DNA of 64,000 nt from Hirundichthys speculiger. Taxonomy: Eukaryota > Chordata > Actinopteri > Beloniformes > Exocoetidae. Where the stretch lies: assembly GCA_018398805.1 (NCBI GenBank), contig JAGFBZ010000363.1:930001-994000 (forward strand), in the 5' to 3' direction. The position numbers and the translations under genes are program-made. The notes below the pieces were generated by a model. It did not search any database. It was not told where the DNA came from and was given only the letters and a program-made list of their open reading frames with translations. Each line of letters begins with the position of its first letter. The stretch's first letter is position 1. Positions 45,834 to 56,280 of the stretch are shown here, piece after piece.

Positions 45834-48800
45834 CTAGAAGAAGAGAACAGTGAATTACACAACAGAAATCACATATTTCAACTACAAACTTCAGAGATCC
45901 CTTTTTTTTTGTTGCCCAATGTGCATAGTTCATCAAAGCATGTTTCCCTTTTCCTGAACTTATAACCAAGGCTCTAAAAAGGTCAAAGGTTTTAGAATGT
46001 TGATACTAGGTGTTATATTTGTGGAACTGCAGATACGAAAAGTTTGGCTGTTCTCATCTAAGATCAAGAAACATTAGAAAGGCTCCAGTATATGACAGAT
46101 GTTACCTGAAGCCTGTAATGACTCCTGTTGGTTGGGTTGCTGGGATATGGCTCGCTGCCTTGGACCTCCACCTGTCACACATAGGAGCAAAACTCAGCAC
46201 AAGTGGAGAATGACAGATTCAAAACCAGCAACTCTCCATAATGGAATTTTCTTTACAAATTATTCTTTTTTACCAGTTCAGATAGATCAAGGAGAGAAAA
46301 AAACAAAAAAAAAAAAAAAAAACTTTACAATGCAACCCAATATCTTTCCATGGATACATAACTAAACCTTTAGACTTAAAATAGCTCACCATTTGTGTTT
46401 ATTGCAAATTATATGAAATCAGTTTTTCTGCCATCAACAACATGGCAACAAGTCATTTCAAATCTAAAAGCCATGGGGGTGTGGGGGGGATTTAAATTCA
46501 CCAGCTTACAAAAATGGCTTTTAATATTTGGATTGTGAACACAAATGCACAATTAAGTGGTGTATTTAATGTCACAAATGAGAAGCTTTAGTTGTGCCAC
46601 TGCAGGAAGAAAAAAAAGAAAAAAAAAGTTGAAATCAATGTGTTTGACCATATATCTAAAGTTGCTGTATTCATTTACTTATACTTGTATCAGGTGTTTA
46701 TAGAGAAGAAAAAAAAAGGCCGCGGGGTTTCTGCATGTTTAGTTGCATTCTCTCCCTCAGATACATACTTCATCTACACCCCCCCACAAAAAAAAAAAAA
46801 AAAAAATACACAGAAGAATAAAGAAATATTACAATAAGCTTGCTTATGCAGTGACAATTTACAAAATAATTTAACAGTTCAATTTATATTTTAAGTTGTA
46901 GATCAATATATTAACTTGTCACACTTAAAGATCAATAAATCAAAGACTTAAAAACTGATCCAAGATCTGAGTCGAGTATGGATGAGCAGGTGTGTTTTTT
47001 TTTCCTGAACATCGGGATGCAAGGATGTGTAAGGATGCAAGGGTAAAAAAAACAAAAAAGACAAAAATCGCACAGCTTAGGTAAATATATTCAAATCAGA
47101 TAAGCATCAAAATGAAAAACTAAGCCACAAAATAGCTTGATTTTCACTGAATAGAATAGTTATAGAAGTTAAGATCTTAAGAACTTATTGATGGTTACTT
47201 TGTGTTGAAAGCTAATGCATGCGACTGAAGAGAGAAAAAAACAAACAAATGGACAGCAGGTAAAACATCCCAGTGTATGATAAAATCGAACCTTTAATAT
47301 GTCAATTCACCTAGAAATTCTTGAAACTTTACTGTTGTTTTCCTTTGTAACACAACAACCATATCCAGTGTCATATATCCAAAAACCCACAAGGCTTCAT
47401 AAACAGCCACTTTGTCAATGTGCATTTGACCCTCATTAACATTTAATCACTCACTTTATTCAGGAGCAACTTTTTGTATTTGTTTTTACCTTTTTCACAC
47501 ACTCTTCCTCCTCCTGACGCTTCTCGTAGTGAGAAAAGTCATCGAAGATGGAAGTGGTGTGTTTATATCCGGCGATGATCTTTAACACCTGCCTGGCCTT
47601 GTCCAGTGGCACCTCTTGTGTGTCCCGAGAGTTGGTCACTGGCTTATTTTCGTTGTTTTCCAGTCGAATGTGCCTCAGCTGACTGTTAGGAACGTCCTTA
47701 ACAAAGATCCAGCGCACATCGAAACGACCTTTCCATTTGTCCTGCGACCACACGCCAGCAGATGTGTTGTAGTCCACAGGTGAGCGCATCTCCGCTACAC
47801 CACAGAAGTGACCGCTGCCGTTGACACTGAACAGGAGAAAAAGGGGCCCTTTGGCAGCCAGTGAACGGTAAGCTGCATCGAGCCTCTTGTTGCCGTGCTC
47901 TGTGCTGCACCAAATGTTGTACTTGATGGAACGATGGATGTCATCCTCAGAATAGCTCTTGATGATAAACACGCGGCCCTGCTTGAGGTTCCAGTCAAAG
48001 TCCTTCGGGTTATAGTTGTTGACCATGCGCAACTTCTCTAAAACTGGGTGAGGCTCAGAGGGGACACCGGGAACCATGCCTACACCTGAAGAAGTGGGGG
48101 GTGACTGGCCTGCCCCACTCCCACTCGCGTCCCCAAATCCATTGACCCGGTTGCGCGGAGGGACCCAGCGATTAGGTTGAGAAGTTTGCTGCTGTTGGCT
48201 TGGTGGTGGAGGGGGACCCTGGGAGAGAGGAGGCTGGGGCATTGGAGCCATGCCTGGCTGACCAGTGGGTGGGAGCTGATGTTGCCCCATCTGGGAAACG
48301 GGTGGAACCAGCTGTCCATTGCTCAGAGGCATTTGTGGATTCCCTGCAGCCGTAGCTCCAGGCTGTGGTGAAGCCTGGTTGGGTGGCTGCCCGTTGCTGG
48401 GTATAGGGGGCACCTGCTGAGGAGTGGCAGCTTTAGGCACTGTGCCCTTGTTGTCCCAAGTGCCAATGTCCATGTTGTGTTTAATGGGCGGAGGTGGCAA
48501 ATTGACCCCTGCCATGCCACCCTTGGTTTTAAGCTTAGGTTGAGGCTTGGCTGGTTTACTGGCAATATCAGCCCAGGACGCAGGCTTGGCAGGAGCAATT
48601 GAAACAGGAGGCATGCTGGTAGGTCCAACAGATGATACAGGGCCAAGGGGGCCCCCACCAGGTAAGCCAGAGCCAACAACTTTAGGGGCCATTTCCCCAT
48701 TACCACCAGGAGCGGCACCTCCAATCTTAAGCCCCGCCATGCCCTGGTCAAGGCTGTTCATACCAGGTGCCTTGTTAAGGGGTTCATTGGCCGCAGGTGC

Positions 48801-51800
48801 AAATGGAGACTGTCCATCAATCATGGCACCCCCAAGTGAGCTTGGAGCGTAGGCATAGCTGCTGCTGTAGCCAGAGCTCTGCGGTGTCCCCGACTGTCCC
48901 TGAGAACTGCTGTTGCCCCATGCTGAGAAGTCGATGCCACTGGGGAAAAAGTTGAAGCCATGCTGGCCTAGGAATGGGTTGCTCCCCAAAGGGCCTGGCT
49001 GGCCAAACATAGCGTCCGGGAGGTAGTGGGGTTCCCCATTGCTCAGCTGTCCATAGGAGGCCAGGTAAGGCATAGGAGGATCCCCACCTGTGGACCATGC
49101 TGCCTCATTTAGGGAGTAGGAAAATCCTATGGAGGGGCTGTAGTAGCTGGGCATGTACGAGTCTGACATGGCCGTATAGGCATTGCTCTAAATAGAAAGA
49201 AAATTAGATTTAGTGACAAAAAGCAATAAGAACTCTGACATCATACAAATATTTGTTATAGCTGCTAACTCATTTACCAACATTAACACCTAAGGTTAAT
49301 TCTGTTTATATTTAATGAGATGAAAAGTTATTGAATACATTTCATTGCATAGAAAACAATCACAGGCTGATCAAGTATCTATAATGACATTGCTTCCACA
49401 GGTGTTTTTCTTTTTCAAATCTATAAACAAAACAGCACTGAGCTATGCCACTTCCCCCCTTATCTGTAGCCTTTTAAATAAAGGATGCCTTTTTCTTCTG
49501 AGCAGAAGAAAACTGTATTTTTTTTCCCTGTATTGACTACTTCACAGTATGTTTTTAAAAAAGGGGAACAGCATCTACCAAAGTGGGGAAAAAAAAAAAA
49601 TCTAAGGTCAATGGAAAACAATCAATAGTACTCATCCTTCAAGTTTCTCTGCATTTCGTTTAGAGGGGGAAAAAAAAAACCAAAACTAAACAGGCATAGA
49701 CCCAAACAAAAGGACTCAAGGCCAATAGAGAGGGAAAAAAATATCTACAAAACCCTGACAGAGAAAGCTATTCAAGTCATTTACCAAAACAGTAACAACT
49801 TCAAGGACACGTATGACATCAAGAAAATTCTTAAAAATAACCAATTTTCCTTGATGCATCATTTACTCTGCACTTGGATGCAAATTAAAAAGCGAGGGTA
49901 CACATTTTCTACACCTATAGCATATTAACTGGAAAATCCCAAATCTGAAATATATTGGAAGGTTTATTAAAAATAACCACTTTCTTATTTGTTGGTACCA
50001 GTTTAGTACTAGCATCAACAGGGATAGACCTGGGTGATCGGACCATTATTAATTCAGATTCTCAACAAGTTTTATAAATTAAATACAGTTACTTTCCTAT
50101 CAGATTTACAAGCAAGGAGTACAAACATCCACAACTGACAATCCTCACACACAGGGCTGGAAAATATTACCAAAAATCATGATCATAAATCAGATGGACA
50201 AGTTACCTTGATTAAGACTAAGGAGAAATTATTTTAATTTCTCAGTCTCATCTCATCTACTCTCATCACCCCCCCCCCCCATTAAACCTGGAATATTCTT
50301 TTTTTTTTTTTAAAGTACACATCTTTTGTTTTAAAATAAGTGAAAGGAAGCACACCGATTACATATAGTCATAGAATTAATATTTTTCACGAAAGAGAAA
50401 TAACTGAAATAATTGACATGAGCAAGATTACATAGATTATCAGTTCTGAATGTCGGTTTCGATGATTTGTCAATCCTACTGACACAGACTGCTAACTAAT
50501 AACATTTAGGTGAGAGTCTATTTTATTCACATAGAGAACCATAGATTAAAATTCATAATTAACCAAAAGTGAAATCTTGAGGATTCTTCATTCAAGAAGG
50601 TGGGAAAAAAATAGTGGGCAAATGTTCATCAAAAGCTCACCTGTCTGGCCTGAGTATTCAGGTAAGGCTCAAAGTCATCGTCATTCAAAGTATCCTTTTG
50701 GGTCACAGCTCCGTTTTGCACTGAAATGGAAAGAACACCAATGTAAATAAAACAGTCATGTTTTTTTTTTTTTTATTCCAGTGATGTGAGTGGGCAGATA
50801 TCAGCATGATCACCTGTTAAATAACAAAAAAATATCATCAGTTCTCAGAAAGAACCCCAACATGAAAACAGATCACTGTATTTTAGATTATGAAGCACAA
50901 TGAGGTACTACAATTCCAGTGGAAACTAAAATGCATTTCAAGTGGCTTTAAAATGGTCAAAATTACAACAAAAAGAAATGAACAACAGATGACCATGTAA
51001 AACAGATTATGCCATGCATGATATATTAAGAGCAATTTCAACAGTTAATTGCTAGTGGAGCAGTGGTGTCATAGTTACTGTGAGGACACGAGGTTCTCTG
51101 AAAGCTTTACAGAGATTTCAACAAGTACATTACAACAGACGTGGGCTTGAAATGTGCCGTCTTTCCATTCAGACTTTACTATGTGGGACTTTACATTCTG
51201 GGGTGTTATATGACGGTAAAATACAGGAAAAGCATGTCGGAAGACGTGTCATTTTAGGTTAACTTCGCAAGCAGCTAACGCTAGCACGCTAGCTGACCAC
51301 CGCCAGGACTCCTTTCAGCGTGCTAGAATGGCACCTGTGGCTTGGCACCAAAATTTAAAATTAAAATTAAGAAATTGTTTTATGGCCCATACATCGAGTG
51401 ACAACGAGACAAGGTGGTCACGCACTTGTTGGTCTGAGAAAAAGCGTAAAGTACAACCAGGAAAAGGACGCCTGTGTACATCGTTTTGCTTAGACACCAG
51501 CGAGTCAAGGGATGGCTAGCGCAAAGCTACCTGTGAGAGCCTTACAAGTGTTACTTCAGGGATGCAAAGGATTGTTAAAGCCTGGTGGTTCAAAACGTCA
51601 AGAACTCTCTTAGGAAGCGTAATGTTACGTAATTTAATTTTGGACTCAGATTCAACGCATAAAGGTGTTTAAAGCGTACAAAGACGGGCCTATTCGCCGA
51701 GAAGCTAACATCATTTACGCAGTCAAGATTTCCAGAGCGCACGGCACCTAAAAAAGATCCGCATCCACACAAAACGTTAGACAATACTTGCTCTTACCTT

Positions 51801-52076
51801 TATTAGCTTGGCCTTTCGGTCTCTGGATTGGGTCCAAGTGATTCATGAAGGTTTGATTTATGAGAAGAGAGGAAGGGGAAAAAATAGATGAAGAGATATA
51901 TTTTTCAGCAGTCAGTTCCTTTAGCAGGTGGTCAGGCCTACTGCACTACTGAGCCACAGCCGCTGCCTCTGAGCTAAGCTATCTGCGCTAGCCGTCGCGA
52001 TGCTGACAAATTTGGCCCTCGTAAATGTTCAGAAAATACCTCTCTTTACCTGTTCAAGAAGGCTGCTGGCTGACAT
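45810..52076 (-). CDS. ythdf2: YTH domain-containing m6A reader, YTHDF2
   Basis: A cytosolic reader that binds N6-methyladenosine in mRNA and promotes transcript decay by recruiting deadenylase. Five coding exons, minus strand: 52076-52050, 51822-51798, 50720-50641, 49187-47490 and 45833-45810, together 1,854 nt and 617 residues (human YTHDF2 is 579). The start MSASSLLEQ, then [12 protein letters not shown] and [10 protein letters not shown], match YTHDF2 exactly in layout. [20 protein letters not shown] and [15 protein letters not shown] favour YTHDF2 over YTHDF1/3. Residues about 280-400 are Pro/Gln-rich low complexity, the family's phase-separating region. The YTH domain is about residues 448-590, with aromatic-cage tryptophans at about 470, 524 and 529. 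Every junction is GT-AG and in frame. The gene looks intact. Confidence 0.96.
47455..47462 (-). promoter_or_regulatory. Intronic stop codon overlapping an AATAAA signal
   Basis: Read on the minus strand, the TGA (47462-47460) that ends read-through of ythdf2 exon 4 shares its A with an AATAAA (47460-47455). This arrangement would suit an alternative last exon ended by intronic polyadenylation. Use is inferred only. Confidence 0.4.
47490..49187 (-). CDS. ythdf2: ythdf2 coding exon 4 (low-complexity region and YTH domain)
   Basis: A 1,698-nt exon beginning [19 protein letters not shown] after a TTTAG acceptor. It carries the low-complexity region and the whole YTH domain ([50 protein letters not shown]). 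It ends EECVKK at AAAAAG|GTAAAA. Reading on past the donor adds only VKTNTKSCS before a TGA, which is not family sequence. Confidence 0.96.
50153..50470. mobile_element. hAT-like repeat fragment in ythdf2 intron 3
   Basis: Starts AGGGCTGGAAAATATTACC and later carries CTGAAATAATTGACATGAGC and TTCTGAATGTCGGTTTC, the same modules seen at 18521-19170. Termini and target duplication are not resolved. Contains C and T homopolymers near 50270-50310. Confidence 0.5.
50641..50720 (-). CDS. ythdf2: ythdf2 coding exon 3
   Basis: An 80-nt exon between TTTCAG| and |GTGAGC. It encodes [20 protein letters not shown] then LNTQARQ, the conserved acidic N-terminal segment of YTHDF proteins. Confidence 0.95.
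51798..51822 (-). CDS. ythdf2: ythdf2 coding exon 2 (25-nt microexon)
   Basis: Encodes RPKGQANK plus one base, between ATCCAG| and |GTAAGA. It matches RPKGQGNK of mammalian YTHDF2. An ATG 24 nt upstream of the acceptor (MNHLDPIQ) could start translation of an unspliced transcript, but the family match favours splicing. Confidence 0.9.
52050..52076 (-). CDS. ythdf2: ythdf2 coding exon 1
   Basis: Nine codons, MSASSLLEQ, identical to the start of mammalian YTHDF2, ending at CAG|GTAAAG. Too short for ORF callers; found by matching the family N-terminus next to the CpG-type promoter. Confidence 0.93.
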
Positions 52077-52280
52077 GTCTTTCCCCCCCGGAGCCTGGAT
52101 AACTGTATTTACTCCTTAATAAAAGCGGAAGGGTGTAGAATTTGTCTAGCTATTGAGGAGTTTGAACCAAACGCCCTTATCTCTCTACAGAGCCTGGCTT
52201 CTACACAATGGCGGGCTGCAATTTGCTTGACAGACTCCTCAACATGGCTGGGCGGCCCTCGTCAACTGACGATGGCATTT
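52077..52280 (-). promoter_or_regulatory. ythdf2 TATA-less promoter region
   Basis: CpG-containing sequence immediately upstream of the start exon. It includes a GCGGAAGG ETS-type site (plus strand, 52125-52132) and an ATGGCGG YY1-type motif (52208-52214), both typical of housekeeping promoters. The exact start site is unknown, and the region could also fire in the plus direction. Confidence 0.55.
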
Positions 52281-52437
52281 ATTTACAGTGAACGCGCGCT
52301 CCTAGTGGCGTGGAGGAGCACGACGAAACTTCCACAACTGACGTCTCATGCTTTATACTGGTTTCAGGTTCGCACACATTTTTTGGACAGATGCTTAAGC
52401 CAAGAGAAAACAAAACACTGAGTTAAATCACACTTAT

Positions 52438-52499
52438 TTATAATATAATATAATATAATATAATATAATATAATATAATATAATATAATATAATATAAT
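52438..52499 (+). repeat. (ATAAT)n pentanucleotide microsatellite, about 12 units
   Basis: A perfect tandem array directly abutting an hAT-like left end on its right. Confidence 0.95.
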
Positions 52500-52500
52500 T

Positions 52501-53230
52501 AGGGCTGGACAACGATTACAATTTTTAATCGTGATTAATCGCATAATTTCCCTGATTAATCACGATTAATCGCATTGTATACGGAAAATCAAATACTGAA
52601 TTCAAAATTAGTGTAAAGTGTACTTTTATTTAAATGTTCTGCTGCCATATGAACTAAAGTACCAGAACATTTGTTGTTCAAACACTTTTTACGTCAGCAC
52701 TTGTCAGTAACACATATTTAGTGTAAATCTCATCTTAAAAAATGTCAAATCATATAGAACTTATTGCCACTGCCAGGGCATTAATGTCATCCTGTTTTTA
52801 TAAAAAATTTTAAAAAAAGTCTACCAACTAAATCCTGAGCCACAATCATAACATTAAATCAGGTAATTTCTGAGGTAACAGCAGAAACTTTTAACGGGGA
52901 GTTCAACTTGCCAGTTGTTACAAATAACCTTGATTCTGTTGAATCCTCCACCTGGGAGAACTTTAAAATGAAAATGTCCATGTAAAAGTTCTGTAACTTT
53001 ATCAGTCTGTGTATCATTCGTAATTTCCATTTTCAATTGTCAATCAAAAATTAAAAATGGCATAACAAGACCCAAAATGAATGATTTGTGTAATATATCG
53101 ACTTTTGACTTTTGACTTTTGACTTTTTTATACAGGACATTATAGGGTGTTTGGCCAAAAAAAATTAAATAAACTGTGAACTGATATTAACCAAATGAGT
53201 AACAGTCTGTTATTGTAAAACTACTGTGAT
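52501..53230. mobile_element. hAT-like element, left end clear, right end not found
   Basis: Begins AGGGCTGGACAACGATTACA and carries alternating AATCGTGATTAATCGC words in inverted arrangement, a common fish hAT-family terminus. Internal sequence is AT-rich without a transposase frame. A (GACTTTT)4 array is at 53100-53127. The right boundary is a guess. Confidence 0.55.
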
Positions 53231-53233
53231 TAA

Positions 53234-54157
53234 TATGTTTTAGGAAAACAAGTTATGAGAGGTCAAAATAGCCTACTAGTCCACATAAAGGAAACAAAAC
53301 AAATGAGGAAACTACTGAAACAACTTAAGTTGGTTCAAAATCTACCCAATTCATTTCCAAAACCTGGAAGGAAAGGTCTTCTTTGAAGAAAATATGTAGT
53401 CAGAAAAAAACAAACAAAAACCTGATTATGAATCACTGAAACGTTTGGTGAAATCTAACCTAAGAAAATCAACAGTAGAATTTATGGTCATGTTTCATAG
53501 AGAAAGTGAAAGTAACCAGAGCTGTGGGAAGATCATTTGAGTCGGGGCAACTGGAGTTGGATGTTCCTCTAACCCAGCAAAGACACATCCAGATATTTAA
53601 GACACCACAAAAATCACTTCATTTACAACTTCCAACCAGTCAGCAACAGGGCATGGACATATGTGGGGCATATGTGCACATGTTATTATTATCAGCATCA
53701 GCAGATAAATAGAAGGCATCAGTTGTAATGCACAGCATTAAAAAAAAATACTTATTCAGAATTTCCTGTCATCCTCAAAAATGGAATTGAACATTAAGAT
53801 AGTGTAAACAGCGACAGGGAAATATTTTTTAAACCCCTTATGTGGTGTGCATGCTGAGACACCTGTTATTCCAACAGGGGGTGCTGCTGCACCCTCACTT
53901 TCCCGTGGCTATGTGGACCCTGAGGAAAATCTCTAGAAGTGCCTCAGTTTGTTGAGGAGCATAAAGATTGGAACAAAGAAAACAGGTCATTTGGTCTTGA
54001 GCCCAGATTTACTCAAATCTGGGCTCATGACTCAGAAACAAAAGTAATTCCATCTAGTGTAACTGCATGGCTGGACAATGTATTTGAGAAACATCATCAG
54101 TACTGTCTTAATTTAAAAGCAGAGAGATACAGAAAGGCTCAAAACTCCCAAGACTAA
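53234..54157 (+). other. Exon-like open segments of unknown identity
   Basis: Three plus-strand open segments have protein-like composition: about 53234-53374 (KETKQMRKLLKQLKLVQNLP), 53500-53712 (FKTPQKSLHLQLPTSQQQG) and 53924-54157 (TAWLDNVFEKHHQYCLNLKA). Each is preceded by an AG that could be an acceptor, but donors are weak or absent. I do not recognise the family. They could be exons of an unannotated fast-evolving gene together with 55107-55599, or chance frames. Confidence 0.25.
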
Positions 54158-55106
54158 AACACTGGCTAAGATCTTGCAGACTGTCAAAGTCATTCAAACT
54201 AAAAAATTCTTTATTGATCTCGGAAGGGAATGTATTTGCATTCAATCCAAAAACCATAAAAGATTTAGCAACAAAAGTGCTTTCTTCCTGTGCTGCTCAA
54301 CCTCTTTCAGCCAAACAGTTATTAGCGTATGCTATTCTGTAAGAGCAGCTGTGACAGCAGTCATTAATTTTAGTCCAGGACTAACATTAACTACAACGTT
54401 ATGTATGAGGGGGGGAAAAAAAGAAGAAGAAAAAAAAAGACAATTGCATGCAATTTGATGCTCCTGCCACAAGGTGGATCCAAAGCCAATGATTTTTCAA
54501 TTTGATGGATGTGAAAAATGTAAGAAGCCAAGTCAAGTGTGCGTGGTATCTTTTTCTCTTTTGCTACAGACCATCATTTAAAGTATATATATATATATAA
54601 TTCTGACAGTGCTTAGAGTGATATTCTATGATATAATACCTGTTTCTCAGTCATCCCAACCCACAAAGGTAAAAAAGATCAAAGCAGAAAACACTGTATA
54701 CTCCTTATGTCCAGGGCAGTGGGGTGAAATGGTGACCCCTCACCCCCCTGTACGTGGCTTGGGACTAAATTGTACCTATGAACACATGACACAAGGACAG
54801 GAATAACCCCATCCATGCTCAAATGCATGCACACGCACTACTGGTGTGTGTGTGTTGGTGTGTGTGTGTGTGTGAGGGGTGGGAGGGAATAACACAATGA
54901 AATCTGTATGAGTGTTGAATCATAGGATACACAAATGGCTGCACTCAGCGTATGAATAACAGGGATAAATAGGGATGGCAGATCAGTAGCAGAGACAAGA
55001 CATTTGACTTGTGAAACATGCCTGGGACAGTAGCATGGCATGCGTGGATCATATTCTGCCTTTCAACTCTCAATCATTTTTGGGTGCTTGACTTTTTTCT
55101 TCCCAG

Positions 55107-55599
55107 GGACTTGTTGACCGGTGCAGATTGGACAGGTGGCATAGCATGGAGAGGAGCTGGACATTTACCAGCCAATAAAAATAGCTGTGGTCTCCATGAT
55201 GTCACCGGTGAGTAAATCATAGATGCTGTGTAGATGGGAATATAAAATGATACAGATGAAAAAAGGATGTTTTTTTTTCTTCTAAATTTCACCATTCTTC
55301 TCATCTCTATAGTCAACTTTCATTCTATTTTTCCATCTCTTTGCATTGATCCCATATATGTACATTACTTTTTTCCCAACTGGTTTTTGCATATTTCTTG
55401 CAGCCCAGAACCCGTAAAAGAAGAGGTAATGAAAGACTGCCGCATTCCCTTTGCAACGCCACCATCTTCTGCCGGGACACACCGGCTGCAGCTGCCAGAA
55501 GGGGTGAACAAACTAAAGCCGGCATCTGATCTCACTCCCATACCTGGCATTCTGAAGCCACAACACCATGCTGCTGATGAGGAACCCGATCAGTCGTAA
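55107..55599 (+). CDS. Two candidate exons of an unidentified gene
   Basis: Candidate exon 55107-55207 has a strong acceptor (TTTTTTCTTCCCAG|) and a strong donor (CACCG|GTGAGT); its open frame reads DLLTGADWTGGIAWRGAGHL and continues to DVT. A second segment follows a TTCTTGCAGCCCAG double acceptor. Using the second AG (exon from 55409), the frame continues EPVKEEVMKDCRIPFATPP and ends LTPIPGILKPQHHAADEEPD plus two codons at a TAA (55597-55599). GC content rises here relative to the flanks. Use of the first AG instead puts the two segments out of frame. No family is recognised and no start codon is assigned, so this is a hypothesis. Confidence 0.33.
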
Positions 55600-56009
55600 A
55601 TCTCCCCTGTTTGACCATGTGACATGCCTAATTTGTGATTCTGCTCTCTGCTCAACCTCCGCATCTCTGTCCCTCCACCTCACTGCCACCCGGACTGCCC
55701 TTCTAACTCCCTCCCTCTCTGGCTGGCACACTGAAGCAGGACTATCAGCGAGAAAGGTGACAATCCCCCATGCACAAATCAGTGTTTCTTTATCTTTCTT
55801 ATGTTTGTCTTATTTCCCCTTGCCTTTATATCTCTATGTGTTTTATGTAAGTATTTGTGTGAACTGTGGGAGCCAGTGAGCCAGCAGGAGATCAGCAGCA
55901 GAAGTGCACCAGTAATAGGACATTAGGAATGTAGCACTTGTCAGCCTCTCCAACGATGCAGTTTATTCACATTCTGTCCATTTCAGAAGTTTAGCCTTTC
56001 ATAAACAAT

Positions 56010-56280
56010 TCAGTTCAGTTAAATTCAACTTTATTTGTATCGCGTCTATTACAACACAAATTGTCTCTAGGGGCTTTTCACAGAGCCAGAGCTTGACCCA
56101 CAAGCAAGTAGTCAATATTATTAAATCTTAATTAAAGAAACAATGGCAAGTAAAAAAAAAAAAAAAAAACTCCCCTGGCGGGATAAAAAGCGATAAGACA
56201 AACAGTGGCAAGGAAAAACTCCCCTTTAAGAGGGAAGAAACTGTGAGCATTCACATCAGAGGAACCTTTTTTGCTGGTTG
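56010..56280. repeat. Dispersed teleost interspersed repeat
   Basis: Starts TTCAACTTTATTTGTATCGC and includes GGCAAGGAAAAACTCCCCTT followed by TAAGAGGGAAGAAAC, a module very common in fish genomes. The GGCAAG/AAAACTCCCCT part appears twice within it (about 56145 and 56210). Class not assigned. Confidence 0.6.

Noticed and set aside
47460..47489. VKTNTKSCS as the normal C-terminus of YTHDF2
   Set aside because: It begins at a good donor (AAAAAG|GTAAAA) and differs from the family tail, which is found as ERQGRVK at 45833-45813. Kept only as a possible isoform.
47698..49098. Several 64-142-codon frames on both strands over ythdf2 exon 4
   Set aside because: Shadows of the YTHDF2 reading frame; none shows family motifs.
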